Part shown: positions 36,034 to 47,651 of the stretch, piece after piece | Position numbering within the stretch: position 1 is the first letter of the stretch | Layout of the letters: the number at the start of each line of letters is the position of its first letter | NCBI GenBank assembly: GCA_025084515.1 | Contig: JAJAGP010001970.1 | Span: 1-64,000, forward strand | Reading direction: 5' to 3' | Source of the DNA: Ancistrus triradiatus | Lineage: Eukaryota; Chordata; Actinopteri; Siluriformes; Loricariidae | Length of the DNA stretch: 64,000 nucleotides | Made by a program: the position numbers and the translations under genes | Notes under the pieces: generated by a model | What the model saw: the letters and a program-made list of their open reading frames with translations, nothing else | Database searches by the model: none | Told to the model about the DNA's origin: nothing

Positions 36034-36568
36034 CTGCTTTCTTGAGAGTAAACAATTAATATGCTGTGTTTACTTTGGTAGTTTGTGGATTAATTTCTTT
36101 CTTGGAAAGTTTTTATTTGTCCCTTTGAGGAGAAGCAGAGCATGTTGGGTAAGGAGCAGAGATTCTCCAGGTGAATCGTAAATCAAAATCCCTGCTGTAA
36201 GGGCTTCACTAGCGTACCAGTGTGCTCCTCACCTTTGTCTCCTCCATTTCCCACAGAGAGCTGCAGCTCCTACAACTGAGATCTCTAAAAAACTTTTCAG
36301 GATTTGTGAAAACTTATTTGGGGTGAACTGCCTGGTGATAAGCAATTCTTTGCTAGTATATGAAACCAGGTTTGAGTAACTGAACATGCAAAGAATAAGC
36401 AAAAATAACCTAAAATAACCTAAACCTGTCGCCATCTTAGTCTTAGTGCTGTATCTGAATCGTACTATGAAGGAATGCCAATTTTTATTGCCGAACGGTA
36501 ATTAAATTTTCCTGATGTTTATGTTAATGTAGTTTAGTTTACGGTTGCATGATATATTTGCATTGATA

Positions 36569-37895
36569 CAGTGGTGTGAAAAAGTGGTTGCCCCCTTCCT
36601 GATTTCCTATTTCTTTGAAAGATGAATGAATGAATGAACTTTATTGTCATTGCACATTGTACTTGTACACTTGCACAATGAAATTGAATTGCAACTCCTT
36701 CTCTCTCGGTGGGACAATATAGACTAAAAATATTTGGAATTAAATAAAATAAGCTAAGATAAAATAAGCATAAATTTAGTGTATGTTTGTCACACTTAAG
36801 TGTTTCGGAACATCAAACCAATGTAAGTATTAGTCAAAGACAACACAAGTAAACACAAAATGCAGTTTTTAAATGAAGGTGTTTATTATTAAAGGAGAAA
36901 AAAATCCAAACCTACATGGCCCTGTGTGAAAAAGTGATTGCCCCCTAAACCTAATGGTTGGGCCACTCTTATCAGCAACAACTGCAACCAAGCGTTTGCA
37001 ATAGCTTGATAAATTGAGTCTTTTACAGTGTTGTTGAGGAAATTTGGCCACTCATCTTTGCAGAATTATTGTAACTCAGCCACATTGGAGGGTTCGAGCA
37101 TGAACGGCCTTTTTAAGGTCATGCCACAGCATCTCAATAGGATTCAGGTCAGGACTTGACTAGACCAATCCAAAGTCTTCAGTTTGTCTTCCTTCAGTCA
37201 TTCAGAGGTGGACTTGCTGGTGTGTTTTGGATCATTGTCCTGCTGCAGAACCCAAGTTCGTTTCAGCTTGAGATCATGAATAGATGGCTGGACATTCTCC
37301 TTCAGAATTTTTTTGGTAGACAGCAGAATTCATAGTTCCATTTATCACAGCAAGTTTTCCAGGTCCCGAAGCAGCAAAACAGCCCCAGACCATCACACTA
37401 CCACCACCACATTCCAAAGAGTTCAACTTCTGTCTCATCAGTCCACAGAATGCTTTCCCAAAAGTCTTGGGGATCATCAAGATGTGTTCTGGAAAAATTG
37501 AGACGAGCTTTTAATGTTCTTTTTGCTCAGCAGTGGTTGTCGTCTTGGAACTCTGCCATGCAGGCCATTTTTGCCCAGTCTCTTATGGTGGAGGCATTAA
37601 CACTGACCTTAACTGAGACACGTGAGGCCTGCAGTTCTTTGGATGTTGTTGTGAGGTCTTTTGTGACCTCTTGGATGAGTCATTGCCGTGCTTTGGTTTA
37701 ATTTTGGTCGGCCGGCCACTCCTGGGAAGGTTCACTACTGTTCCATGTCTTCGCCATTTGTGGATAACGGCTCTCACTGTGGTTCGCTGGAGTCCCAAAG
37801 CTTTAGAAATGGCTTTATAACCTTTCTTTCTTTAACTAATATTTAAATTGGTTTGATGTTCCGACAGTGTATGAAACGTGCAAAAAAAAAAAAGG
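36569..37895 (-). mobile_element. Tc1-like transposon with nested insertion and microsatellite at its end
   Basis: The left end CAGTGGTGTGAAAAAGTGGT follows TA. The minus strand encodes broken transposase: TTVRAVIHKWRRHGTVVNLPRSGRPTK (helix-turn-helix, 37800-37690) and GGGSVMVWGCFAASGPG (37410-37360). A retroposon tail is inserted at 36613-36775. The right inverted repeat ends near 37915 against a CA microsatellite. Confidence 0.8.
36613..36775 (-). repeat. Retroposon 3' tail nested in the Tc1 end
   Basis: GAATGAACTTTATTGTCATTG begins an insert that splits the Tc1 inverted repeat between CTATTTCTTTG and TATGTTTGTCACACTTAAG. It resembles the tail at 23284-23480. Confidence 0.6.
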
Positions 37896-37915
37896 AAATC
37901 AGGGGAATATATTGT

Positions 37916-37956
37916 ATACACACACACACACACAAACACACAACACACACACACAC

Positions 37957-38028
<72 letters not shown>
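37916..38028. repeat. (CA)n/(TG)n microsatellite forming a perfect inverted repeat
   Basis: CA units with ACAA interruptions switch directly into a long TG run at about 37959, so the locus could fold into a hairpin. Confidence 0.95.
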
Positions 38029-38030
<2 letters not shown>

Positions 38031-38060
38031 AATGTAAATGTATATATTTACACACATATA

Positions 38061-38215
38061 CAGTAGTAAGAAAAAGTGTTTACCTCCTTCCTGATTTTCT
38101 TTTCTTTGTCTTTTTTTTTTTTGCACTTTTGTCTCACTTTTGGAACATCAAACCAATTTAAGTATTAGTCAACACACAAGACTACACAAGTAAACACAAA
38201 ATGCAGTTTTTAAAT
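38061..38215. mobile_element. Tc1-like terminal repeat, solo fragment
   Basis: CAGTAGTAAGAAAAAGTGTT and CACAAGTAAACACAAAATGC match the left end of the 36569 element in the same direction, but nothing of the transposase follows. Confidence 0.65.
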
Positions 38216-39218
38216 GTATGATTGTTTTTAAATATATATTAGTATTGATCTGAAGCTCAGCTGCTCAAGAAGTAGAATCAATTTATTTCATGCATGCTGT
38301 CAGTGTCCCCAGGGTGGAATTTACGGTGAATAAGCACTGTTCTCCCCTGCCTCCCACTCACTCACTGGCTCACTTATTCATTCCGCACTCACTCTCTCCC
38401 TCACTCTCACCATGTTTCATATGCACTTTTCTATTTGAATACAACTTCCCCCATTGCTCACACTTGTCATCTGCAGAGATAAAACAGCATGCTCCCAGGG
38501 ATGATTTCCCTATGGACTGTTTAGCTTGGGAAAGTTGTGCTCTGCTCTGACTTCCATTTAGCTGACTTTATTCAACATGCCTTTTTTGACTCCCATATTT
38601 ATTGTATAAATCTAAAACATCTTTTAAGTGAAACATTTGATGGAGATTATATACTACTTTGAATAAGGGGGTGTTTTGAGCAATTTGTTTATAGGCAAAG
38701 TTGCCCTAGTCCATTGTGAAGCTTAAATACTTTAAAACAACTTGAACTGATGCTTGCCCAAAGGTATGTAACCTTGAAGGGGCTATACATGTTTATAGTT
38801 ATCTCTGGCTTCTAAGATTTTCTCTTGGTTATATAAGATAACTGCCTCTGACTACAAGCACCAATATTTAACTTTTCATGGCTTTATTCCCATGGCCAAG
38901 TACATAACTGACTCATCTTTATGTACTGATAATTTATTACTTTTTTTTTTCCTGAAATCGAAGAAGAGTCATTCATGCTTACATCATGAAGGGAACTGAA
39001 TTACGAAACGTAGAGCAAGTTTTAAAAAACACCAGGATCCACTAATATGCAATAATTTGGAACTATGTGTTTGGTTGTGCTGACTCTTGCAATTGCCATT
39101 CACAGATGGAGAAACATTGTTCTTCTTTAGCTGACAGATGCATTTGACCTAGTCCTTATTTCAGTGCAGGCGTGGCAGACTCTAGTCGAGACATCTCTTG
39201 TCATGTTGTCACGTAGTT
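38216..39218. other. Intergenic sequence, nothing recognised
   Basis: No gene or repeat is supported. A CT-rich patch at 38350-38420 is simple sequence. Confidence 0.45.
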
Positions 39219-39490
39219 TCGGGTGGCACGGTGGCTCGGTGGGTAGCATCGCTGCCTCACAGCAAGAAGGTCCTGGGTTCAATCCCAGGGTGGAGTGGCC
39301 TGGGTCCTTTCTGTGTGGAGTCTGCATGTCCTCCCCTTGTCCGCGTGGGTTTACTCCGGGTACTCCTCCCACAGTCCAAAGACATACATGTTAGGTTAAT
39401 TGACTACACTAAATTGGCATTGACTTGAGTGTATGAGTGACTTGTCTTGAGATAACCTGGTGTATGGATGTAAGCTTGTGTGTGTCACTG
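39219..39490 (+). repeat. tRNA-derived SINE-like repeat, best copy
   Basis: The head GGGTGGCACGGTGGCTCGG (A-box-like) and AAGGTCCTGGGTTCAATCCC (B box GGTTCAATCCC) precede the body TGTGGAGTCTGCATGTCCTC, the CCACAGTCCAAAGACATAC block and GGTTAATTGACTACACTAAA. Confidence 0.8.
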
Positions 39491-40534
39491 AACATGGTCA
39501 CTGATGCTGATAGCGATGTTAAATAAATGAATAAAACAACAGGTCCCTGCTAATTACTTATACTTGTCACTTACTGTCCATACAGGCTTAATCCAATCCA
39601 AGTATCCAGGGTGGGGATGGGATTGGGGGAATGTTATGCACATCTTTAGAATGTAAAAGGTAATGGACTACCCTGAGGAATCCCACAAAAACACAGACAG
39701 ACGCCAAAACTGTCAAGCCCATGTCTCTGGGCAACATTTGTTATTAGCTGCAAGAAGCGAAGAACTTTCCCTGTTATTTCAAAATTTATAAAAATTTTAT
39801 TTATTTATCAGGGACAGTACACAACAATCAACATTTCAGTTTCCACATGTGCCAGAGTTAGCTAACAAGCTGTCTCACACAGTAGAAGCCAAAACTTTGA
39901 GAATACTAGTGAAAACCGAGAAGGATAATGAGCCCAGACACACCTCAATGCTTTGCAACAACTATACCACAAGCTGCACTTTGGAATACTGTTCAAATCC
40001 TGCTGGGATAACATGGACTTTGCACAACCCCTAACAGGAGCAACCAAAAGATCAACTATAACTTTACTAGTTCACCTATCACACTAATGTAAGCAAATAG
40101 GTTGACGTTCATTGTTTTTTCCAAACGGGCATTATAACAGTTGTATACATATGTGGTGATGGAGGGCAGGAATCAGGCGGAAAAAGACAGACATGGACGA
40201 GGGAGAAGGTAAGGTTGCACATGTATGTGATTAGACCATTAATTTAAACCTATGTCTGTATGTATTGATGGGAGGGGAGGCACTGGACAGAGACTGCGAC
40301 TCAGGCATATTCTGACCAATGCACTTCTCCAGATAAACTCCTTTAGAGATTAGCTCCTTTAATCTCAACTGTGTTTGTTTATTTTTGTCTCACTCCCAAG
40401 GAATTTTAAGGGAAACCTCTGTGAGATAAAATTTTCCTGTGGGTGATATACAAATAGCAATGGAGTAAGCTTATATTGAATAATAAAAAAAAAACTTTGA
40501 CTTTTATTTAAATGCGTACAGTATGACTTGTTGT
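39491..40534. other. Intergenic sequence, nothing recognised
   Basis: The part at 40150-40290 (GGAGGGCAGGAATCAGGCGG) may be LTR-derived but is too short to call. No gene seen. Confidence 0.4.
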
Positions 40535-41740
40535 TTTTTTTCTGTTCAGCTTCCTTTAATTTGTTAATAAACATCCATTCCTGCATTTCAGGTTTGGAAC
40601 ACATTATATACATTCCAATAAAGTTGTGATGGGGACAATTTAGGGCTAGTAGTGAGGTAAAAAAATAAAATAAAATAATGATGCAATTTCAAACAGGTGA
40701 TGTCAATGGGTGATTGCAATCATGCTTTAGTACCTAAACAGTATCCATGAAAGCAGAGTCTTTGAGGAACAAAGGAGGGCAGAGGAGAGTCAACAAATTG
40801 CATGAGAATTATTGAAATATTTAAAAACATTGTTCCTCAAAGCAAGATTTGAAGGGATTTGCGTATTTCTCCCATTAACAGTGCATAATATCTACAATAC
40901 AGAGTTACTTTCACAAATGCCATTTAAAATTAAAACAGTTAAAACAGTGTAGAAAAAAGTCTTATGTTGACCATGTCCAGAAGCAGCATCAACTTCTTTT
41001 GGCTCTGAAGCATCTGGGATGGACCATCACAGTGGAAATGTGTGTTGTGGTCAGACCAATCAGTATTCCAGATCATTTTTTGGAAAAAATGGACACCCTG
41101 TGCTCTAAAGATAAAAACTACCATCCAGACTGTTGCCATGCTTACCATGCTCTGCCATGGTATGGGGGTTGTGTCAGTGCTCTTGGCAAAGGTCATTTAC
41201 ACTTCTGTGATGGCAGCATTAATGTAGAAAAGTTTGAGATTTTTAAGCAACAGATGCTGCTTTTAGGATGACATTTTTTCCAGGGACATCCATGTATTTT
41301 TCAACAAGACAATGCAAAACAAACCAAATCAGAAAAAGTTAGGACTCAAACATGCAAATCCTTTCCAATCTTTCTTTGTATTTAATCATTTCAATGGTTT
41401 TCTCATGAATTGTTTTGACTAACTGGAGATCCTCTGCCCTCCTTTGACCACCATAGTCTCAGCCTTTCCTGGATACATCATCTGTTGAAATCACATCATT
41501 ATTTAGTTTTCATCTCATTACTAGCCTTAAATTGTTCCAGTCCCAAATTATTTTTTTAAATGTGTTGCAGGCCTGAAATGCAGGAATGGAGGTTTATTAG
41601 CAAATTAAACTAATTTGACCAGAACATGAAATATCTTGGGTTCATACTGTTTGCAATAAAATAAAAGTCAGTTTAAAGAACACTGCACTTTCCATTCCAC
41701 ATAAAAAGTCCCAAATTTTTCTGATTCGGTGTTGTAACTC
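40535..41740 (+). mobile_element. Tc1-like transposon, CAACCCCAAATC family, decayed
   Basis: Plus-strand transposase scraps at 40999-41310: LGWTITVEMC, then a frame shift to LWSDQSVFQIIFWKKW (first Asp region) and ALPWYGGCVSALGKGHLHF. The right end TTTTTCTGATTCGGTGTTG at about 41710 is the family terminal repeat. The left end has decayed near CATCCATTCCTGCATTTCAG. Confidence 0.75.
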
Positions 41741-42300
41741 AATCACAGAAGATAGTAGGGGACAAAATAAGAACAAAAGACATGATGGCAGGTATATCAC
41801 TTCACTTTAAATGATTCCCCCAGTCAAAACAGGCTACAGTTGACCATTATATGAGGTAAAATATACTTACAGCATACCTGAAAAGGCATTTATATCAGTT
41901 AAAAGTATACTAAAACAAGTGTAATGTACTTAACATGAGTAACATAGTTGACATGAGTAACAAAGTAGGTTTACAGATTATTGAAAAGCAAGATCCTTAA
42001 CCCATAATTGCTTGGATTGTAAGCTTGTATTAGATGTACAGTAAGTTGCTCTTGATAAAGGCGTCTGCTAAATGATTAAATGTTAAATTTTAAGTTTAGA
42101 ACACTTCTAAGAAAAATTTAATGGTCATGGTTGCAGGAGCTTTAATTCAATATCTGAAGACAAAATTACTCTCTAGATGGGAAGACTGTCCAGCTCAGGA
42201 CTGTGTAACCACATCAGCCAGCTTTCATGTTGCAAGTCTATCTTGGGGGCTTGAACCCAGGTCTTCAGGAACTGCTTTGTCCAACAGCTAGCTCTTATCT
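41741..42300. other. Intergenic sequence with one SINE tail
   Basis: GCTCTTGATAAAGGCGTCTG at about 42052-42085 is the antisense of the common teleost SINE tail. Otherwise nothing is seen. Confidence 0.5.
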
Positions 42301-42311
42301 CTGTGTGAAAG

Positions 42312-42338
42312 TAGTATGTATGTATGTATGTATGTGTG

Positions 42339-42377
<39 letters not shown>

Positions 42378-42590
42378 CTATATAATTAGATATATTATAT
42401 ATATAAATGATTATATATGATATATATATTATATATAATATATATGTGTGTGGTCTGTATATGTGTGGGTATGTATGTAGTTGTGTGTGTAGGTACGTAT
42501 TATTGTGTATGTATATATATGTGTATTATATGTATATATATATGTTGTGTGTTGTGTATTATATATATTATATATATATATAATATCAGC
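42312..42590. repeat. (TATG)n/(TG)n/(TA)n compound microsatellite
   Basis: GTATG units change to TG, then TA runs interrupted by ATATTA and TGTGTGG. Low complexity. Confidence 0.9.
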
Positions 42591-43099
42591 TAGAAGTAGA
42601 TTTTCTTATGAACCATCAACTTTCAGGTATTCAAGGGAATTATTTAATTTTTTGAATTTCCATCAGAGTCAGGGTGAATATGGAGAAATTCTCAGGAACA
42701 CTGAACACAAGACCAAGAATACGCCATTGAGGAGGAAATTAGTTTTTAAGAAATGTATGGCAAAATGTAACTTGTGGGTCTCGTAAATTATTTTCGTACT
42801 TGTTGTGTGATTTGTGAGCAGCCTATACAAGACCTCCCAAGCAATTAATGTGTTTTAAAAACCCTTAAACATGAACCTGGTGAATGGGGTCCATACTCAT
42901 GTCAAGCCTGGAATCACATATCTTACATATTAGTTTTACTGTCTTCATTATTCATAATGTTTACTGGATCATTCATAACTTATATATATTTTATGTATTA
43001 TATTATTTTACAACCAGTTTGACATGTTATAATTAGAAGCAACCAGGCAATTCCACAGTCCACCGTCAACTTGTCAAAATCATCAATCAAGTTCCTTGT

Positions 43100-44200
43100 T
43101 ACTTATCGGTCCAGGTTTTTTAATGCTGGTTAGTGCTGGTCTGGTCATTGTTTAAATAGTGAATGTGAATCTGGATCTGGATCTGTCAACTTCATGGAAG
43201 AAATGTGATGAGAGAAGAATCTTCAATGACAGTGAGCAGAGATCAAGTAAACCCTCAAAACGTGATAAATTGAAAGTAGAACTCACGGATATGTTTAACA
43301 GTGAAAGTAAGAGCACTTCCACATGCACATTGCCAAACTAGGACTAAACCACTTGTGAGTGACCCTTTTTGGGGAAAAAAGGCTTCAATTTGATAGGGAG
43401 CATGAAGATAGACCTCTAGAGCAATGTGGGCTGATGAGTCCAGATTTACCGTATTCTAAAGAGATGGGAACATCAGTGTAAGAGGGAAGTGCATTAAATG
43501 ATGCATCCCTCGATGCATAGTGCTCACTTTAAGCCTCGAGAGAAAGTGTTCTGGTCTTCCAATAGGTTAGGGCCAGACTGAACAATGTGGCAATAAAATT
43601 AAAGTCAGCCGAGTACCTGAATGTACTGAATAACCAGGTTAACCCATCAATACTGTCTGATGGTATGGGCATATTCCACGACAACAATGCCAAGATACTT
43701 TGGGCTCAACTAGTGGTTGTAGGAGCACGAGGAATAATTTTCACACATGAATTGGCTACCACAGCATCTTGACGTTAACCCCACTGAAATTCGCTGGGAT
43801 GTGCTGGGGAAGACTTAACAGATTGGTTTGACTCTTCCACCATCAATATGAGATCTTGGCCAAACATTAATGCAACTCTGGACAAAATCAATGTTTTGAC
43901 ATTGCCTAAGGTTATCAAAACAGAGTCATGGCAAATGTGTACCATAATCAAAGCTGACAATGGCCCAACAAAACATAAATGTACTCAAATGTACCAAAGC
44001 ATATTTTCTCTTTACACAATCAGCTTAACTCAGTTAAGGTTTTACTCATTCTGTACAGTTTATTGCAACTACTCCTCAGTGTGACAACGCAGCAACTGGA
44101 CAAATTGTGTTATACTCTGACAAAAGTTTTGACCAACTAAAATCTGAAATGTTAAAAATAGCAAAAAATATATTTTTTATGAAAAAATTATTTGGACACA
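43100..44200 (+). pseudogene. Decayed Tc1/mariner-like element
   Basis: Plus-strand scraps: FHDNNAKILWAQLVV at about 43672-43720 (second Asp region), then HELATTAS and, after a shift, an IRWDVLGKT-like final Glu region at 43785-43815, and INVLTLPKVIKTESWQM at 43888-43940. The first third (43159-43341) is an acidic/basic open frame with no clear match. No terminal repeats seen. Confidence 0.55.
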
Positions 44201-44565
44201 TGCATGAACTCTAAGATTAAATATATATTGGCATCACATTTCTTTTTTCTTGCACTGACATTTCATCTTAGAACTTACTTTTACATAGAGAAAAAAATAA
44301 ATCATTTGTTTCCTACATATGATCAAGAAGAAGGATAAGCAGACACATTTGCAGAGGCAGATTTAATAATTAACCTGGACATAATTAATACCACATTCAG
44401 CAGGACAATCTTTTGTGAGCATTATGTCCTTACCTTTCACATACACAGATGATAAAACTTCAGAATAATCATGTTTTACTTTTCTAAAACAAATTAAAAA
44501 ATTGTGGAAAATATTTCTGAAAAATCTTCTGGATATATTTGGGATTTAGTTCATTTTTAGGGTTA

Positions 44566-45780
44566 GCATAGTCAAGTCAGATCTATTTATATAGCGCTTT
44601 TTACAATGGAGCATTGTCTCAAAGCAACTTTACAATTTTAGGTTATCTCCTAATATCTACATTCAATCTCAAATTGAGCAAGCCTAGGGCGACAGTGGCA
44701 AGGAAAAACTCCCTAAGTGTTATGAGGAAGAAACCTTGGGAGGACCAAGACTCAAAAAGGGACCCAACCTCCTTGGGCGGCGTAGATGATAAATCTAAGA
44801 ATGAAACTAATTTATCTAAACTAATAAGTTTTTGAGTGATAGTTCAAATAAAGTGTAAGATATGCACATCAGCATTAAGGATTCAGATACACAGAGTCAA
44901 TCTAGGATCTTGAGTCTAAGCAGGAAAGTCCTTGGCAGCACTTCAACCCCAGATAACCGGAGGAGGGAGAGAGTTACTTCCCTCTGGTGTGACCCGGATA
45001 TGGTGTGACTGTAGCTGATGACGGAAACAACTTGAGTGAAGCTGAAGCGGATGAACATCATGTGTGGGACTGGTACAGGAACACAGCTCGGACAGAAAAC
45101 AGGAAATGTAATTAGTTATTGATTAAGAGCACAGAGTCTATTAACAATCACTGATGCCACATGTAGAATGAGACCCTGGCAGCATTAGCTATAGCAGCAT
45201 AGCTAGAAAGAGGAGATCCAGAAGGTAACACAGCCACGATGGATCACATGAGACATCGGCAACCCCACGTCTCTGAAGACTCTTTGACTATGAACCCCCA
45301 GCTCTGCCCTTAGTCTAAGGCAAGGATGCACAAGTCAAGATCATGATGACTGGCCCAGTTCAGCCAGACCGTCCACCCGACACTCCCCGCTAAAGGACAA
45401 GGCATGACGAGGCAGGCAGGAAAGACATGACTCCAGACTCTGACCCCAGTAACCCAAGCCATGCATTCCAGTCTAAGTCTTGTCAAAAGCCTGTGTAAAT
45501 AAGTATGTCTTTAGCCTAGACTTAAAAATTTGCAAAGTGTCTGAGTCTGGAACATGATTGTATCCAGGAGGTGAGGTGAGGCTTCATAAGGTTAAATATT
45601 CATCCAGTCTAATCCAAGTTTCATTAAGACCGAGAGCGTGTAAGCATTTATTGATGATCATTTCATTTACAATCACTGCTTTATTGGTAAATTATCTAAT
45701 GTCAAGTAATTCTAGCTTTAGTCTAGCTTTAGGTTGTTATTTCTATAGGAGCTATATGTGTTTATACTAATGAGGTGTAG
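44566..45780 (-). mobile_element. LINE 3' part with internally deleted ORF2
   Basis: Minus strand. The 3' end CAAGTCAGATCTATTTATAT lies at 44574 and the 3' UTR continues to about 45480, parallel to the 11 kb copy. ORF2 C-terminus scraps run to about 45560 and are then joined directly to the ORF2 endonuclease start, read at 45720-45580 (NKAVIVNEMIINKCLHAL then LNETWIRLDEYL, the ETW motif). The whole reverse transcriptase is missing. Together with ORF1 at 47652-48752 this looks like one damaged LINE. Confidence 0.75.
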
Positions 45781-47102
45781 CAAACCTAAGACTACACTTT
45801 TAAATTGATTAATTTTTAATGAACAAACGGGGCACCATCGGATCATTTGTGGACTGGTGGATCCGGAAACCAGTTGAAAAGGGGGGCAGCAAAATTGAGC
45901 AGTCTAGGTCTGAATAGTGAATTCAAAGTTATGTTTCTCGACCTTTGTATAAATGAAACTCTCTCACACCAAACGGTAAGTTCAAAAGGTTATCACAGGT
46001 TTATTAACTACAAACAAGGCAATACCAACAGACTATCTGATGTAATAACATATGTATCACAGTATTAAAATCATAAAATGACGGTGAACATGTATATATC
46101 ACCGTATAGGAAGCAGCGAATTATGGCAAGCGAACATATCACAGTGATTAAAATCAGAAACCAAAATGACTCTATGTGCAACTCAGCAGTCGAAATATAA
46201 CTACAATGAGGAATAGTTATGGACTAGTTGTTACGACGCAGTGAATTACTAGCAAAACACTACGTTGATCCTGAATGGTATGTTAGAAGATACTTAGACA
46301 CAGATAAGTCTATGTTGAAATGTGGATTAAGATCAAACGCAAGGTTCGAGAATCAGGGACCCAGATAAGACACACCAGTGGTACTTGCCTGTTGTTTGCG
46401 GGGGCTCACGCGAAGGAGATGGAACGGAGCTGGGCTTCTGCCTGTCGCCCGAAGTCGCACTGGGGAACGGTAGTGGTCTCTCTTCAGATTTGACGACAAC
46501 TGTTCGGTGGACCTCGGGATGATCAGCTACTAGCCTTCGGCTCGTGTCGGCATGCGGCCCTTTCAGCCACGGATGTGTCGCGGGCCTTGCTTCGGGTTGG
46601 CTTTCTTCCCTGCATGGTGGTCGGGGTCTACCGGATCTGGACTTGCGGGCATACAACTCAGATTTCCACCCTGGCCAGCGGTGAAGGTAGAGTTACAGCG
46701 TTCGAGTACCACGAGCTTCAACAGACTTAGACGAGACTGTAGTCTAGTGTGGAGGAGATCTTGGCTGGTTGGTTTTTAACTATTTCCTAATTCGGGGATA
46801 CCGAACTTCTAAGACTGCTGGACACAGAAAACTTAGAGCAAAATAAAATGCAGAAACTTAAAGTTTTAAGCACGAAAACTTGAACGCAGACAGACGAAGA
46901 CTGGAAATTTACAGGAACAAAACAAAAAGCACCCTCGTTGTTGGCTCGCGCTCACTTTTGTATGTTCCGGACGTGAGCGGCTAGAGGTGGGGCAACAGGG
47001 GCTTGTCCTAGACTTAGCCATTGAGAGGCTGATTCGTCACTATATCCCTCCTCTCGTGGATATGTCTGCTAATTTCACCATAGGTCGGTAGGGGCCGCTA
47101 CA
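45776..47102. repeat. LTR-like block inserted in the LINE
   Basis: Bounded by TGTAGC at 45776 and GCTACA at 47102, a 6-bp inverted TG...CA end as in LTRs, length about 1.33 kb, GC content higher than its surroundings at 46330-46780. Orientation is unresolved: AATAAA-type signals exist on both strands, and a TGGTGCCCCGT stretch on the minus strand near 45846 could be a primer binding site. No target duplication is clear. Could be a solo LTR of an endogenous retrovirus or Gypsy element. Confidence 0.35.
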
Positions 47103-47651
47103 GGCTATAACTTGGATTAATACATACCGAGGACGTCTAAAAGCATCACAAAGAAAAACCAAAAGAAAAAATCCTCAAAGTTACACGTTTGGTCGATTTA
47201 TCTTGAATTTATAAACTAGGACATTGTTAAGTCATTCTAACTACAGTACATGCATTCGCTATTCCTTAACTAAACAATAATACGATTAATACAAGATGTA
47301 GGAACCGGTACATTCTAAATAACTTCATTTTTGTTCTTTTATAAGTATGAACAAGTATTAAACCCAAGCGATCGATACATATAGACAAACAGCTGCTATT
47401 TCTAATCATAACCAGAACGTTATCTTCTGCAACAGTTAGAGGGAAAGGGGAAGCCTGTGGCCTGAAAGATGAAACCCCTGGACTCAGTTTATGATTGCCG
47501 AGATGTCTAAGGTTATAGGTTTGTTTAAACAGACCCCCAATTCTGTTGGTTTGAGAAACCTGGTGTGTGAGTCTGGTGTTGATGGAGCCATCACTTAGTG
47601 GGTGAAAGATCTTGCCCAGATGGCCATTGGCATTCCGAAGTGTCGTAAAGT
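47103..47651. other. Unassigned sequence between LTR-like block and LINE ORF1
   Basis: A plus-strand frame from ATG at 47502 runs about 80 codons with a single TAG at 47598 (LFKQTPNSVGLRNLVCES, then KDLAQMAIGIPKCRKVYD). It could be the beginning of a retroelement gag-type protein. I do not recognise it. Confidence 0.3.

Noticed and set aside
37853..38161. Long Cys-Val/His-Thr open frames on both strands
   Set aside because: They are translations of the CA/TG microsatellite; no splice sites, no conservation.
39219..39290. tRNA gene at the head of the SINE-like repeat
   Set aside because: A and B boxes are present, but the same head recurs with the same repeat body at several places.
46333..46779. 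107-codon minus and 75-codon plus frames in GC-rich sequence
   Set aside because: Inside the LTR-like block; high GC makes stops rare on both strands by chance.
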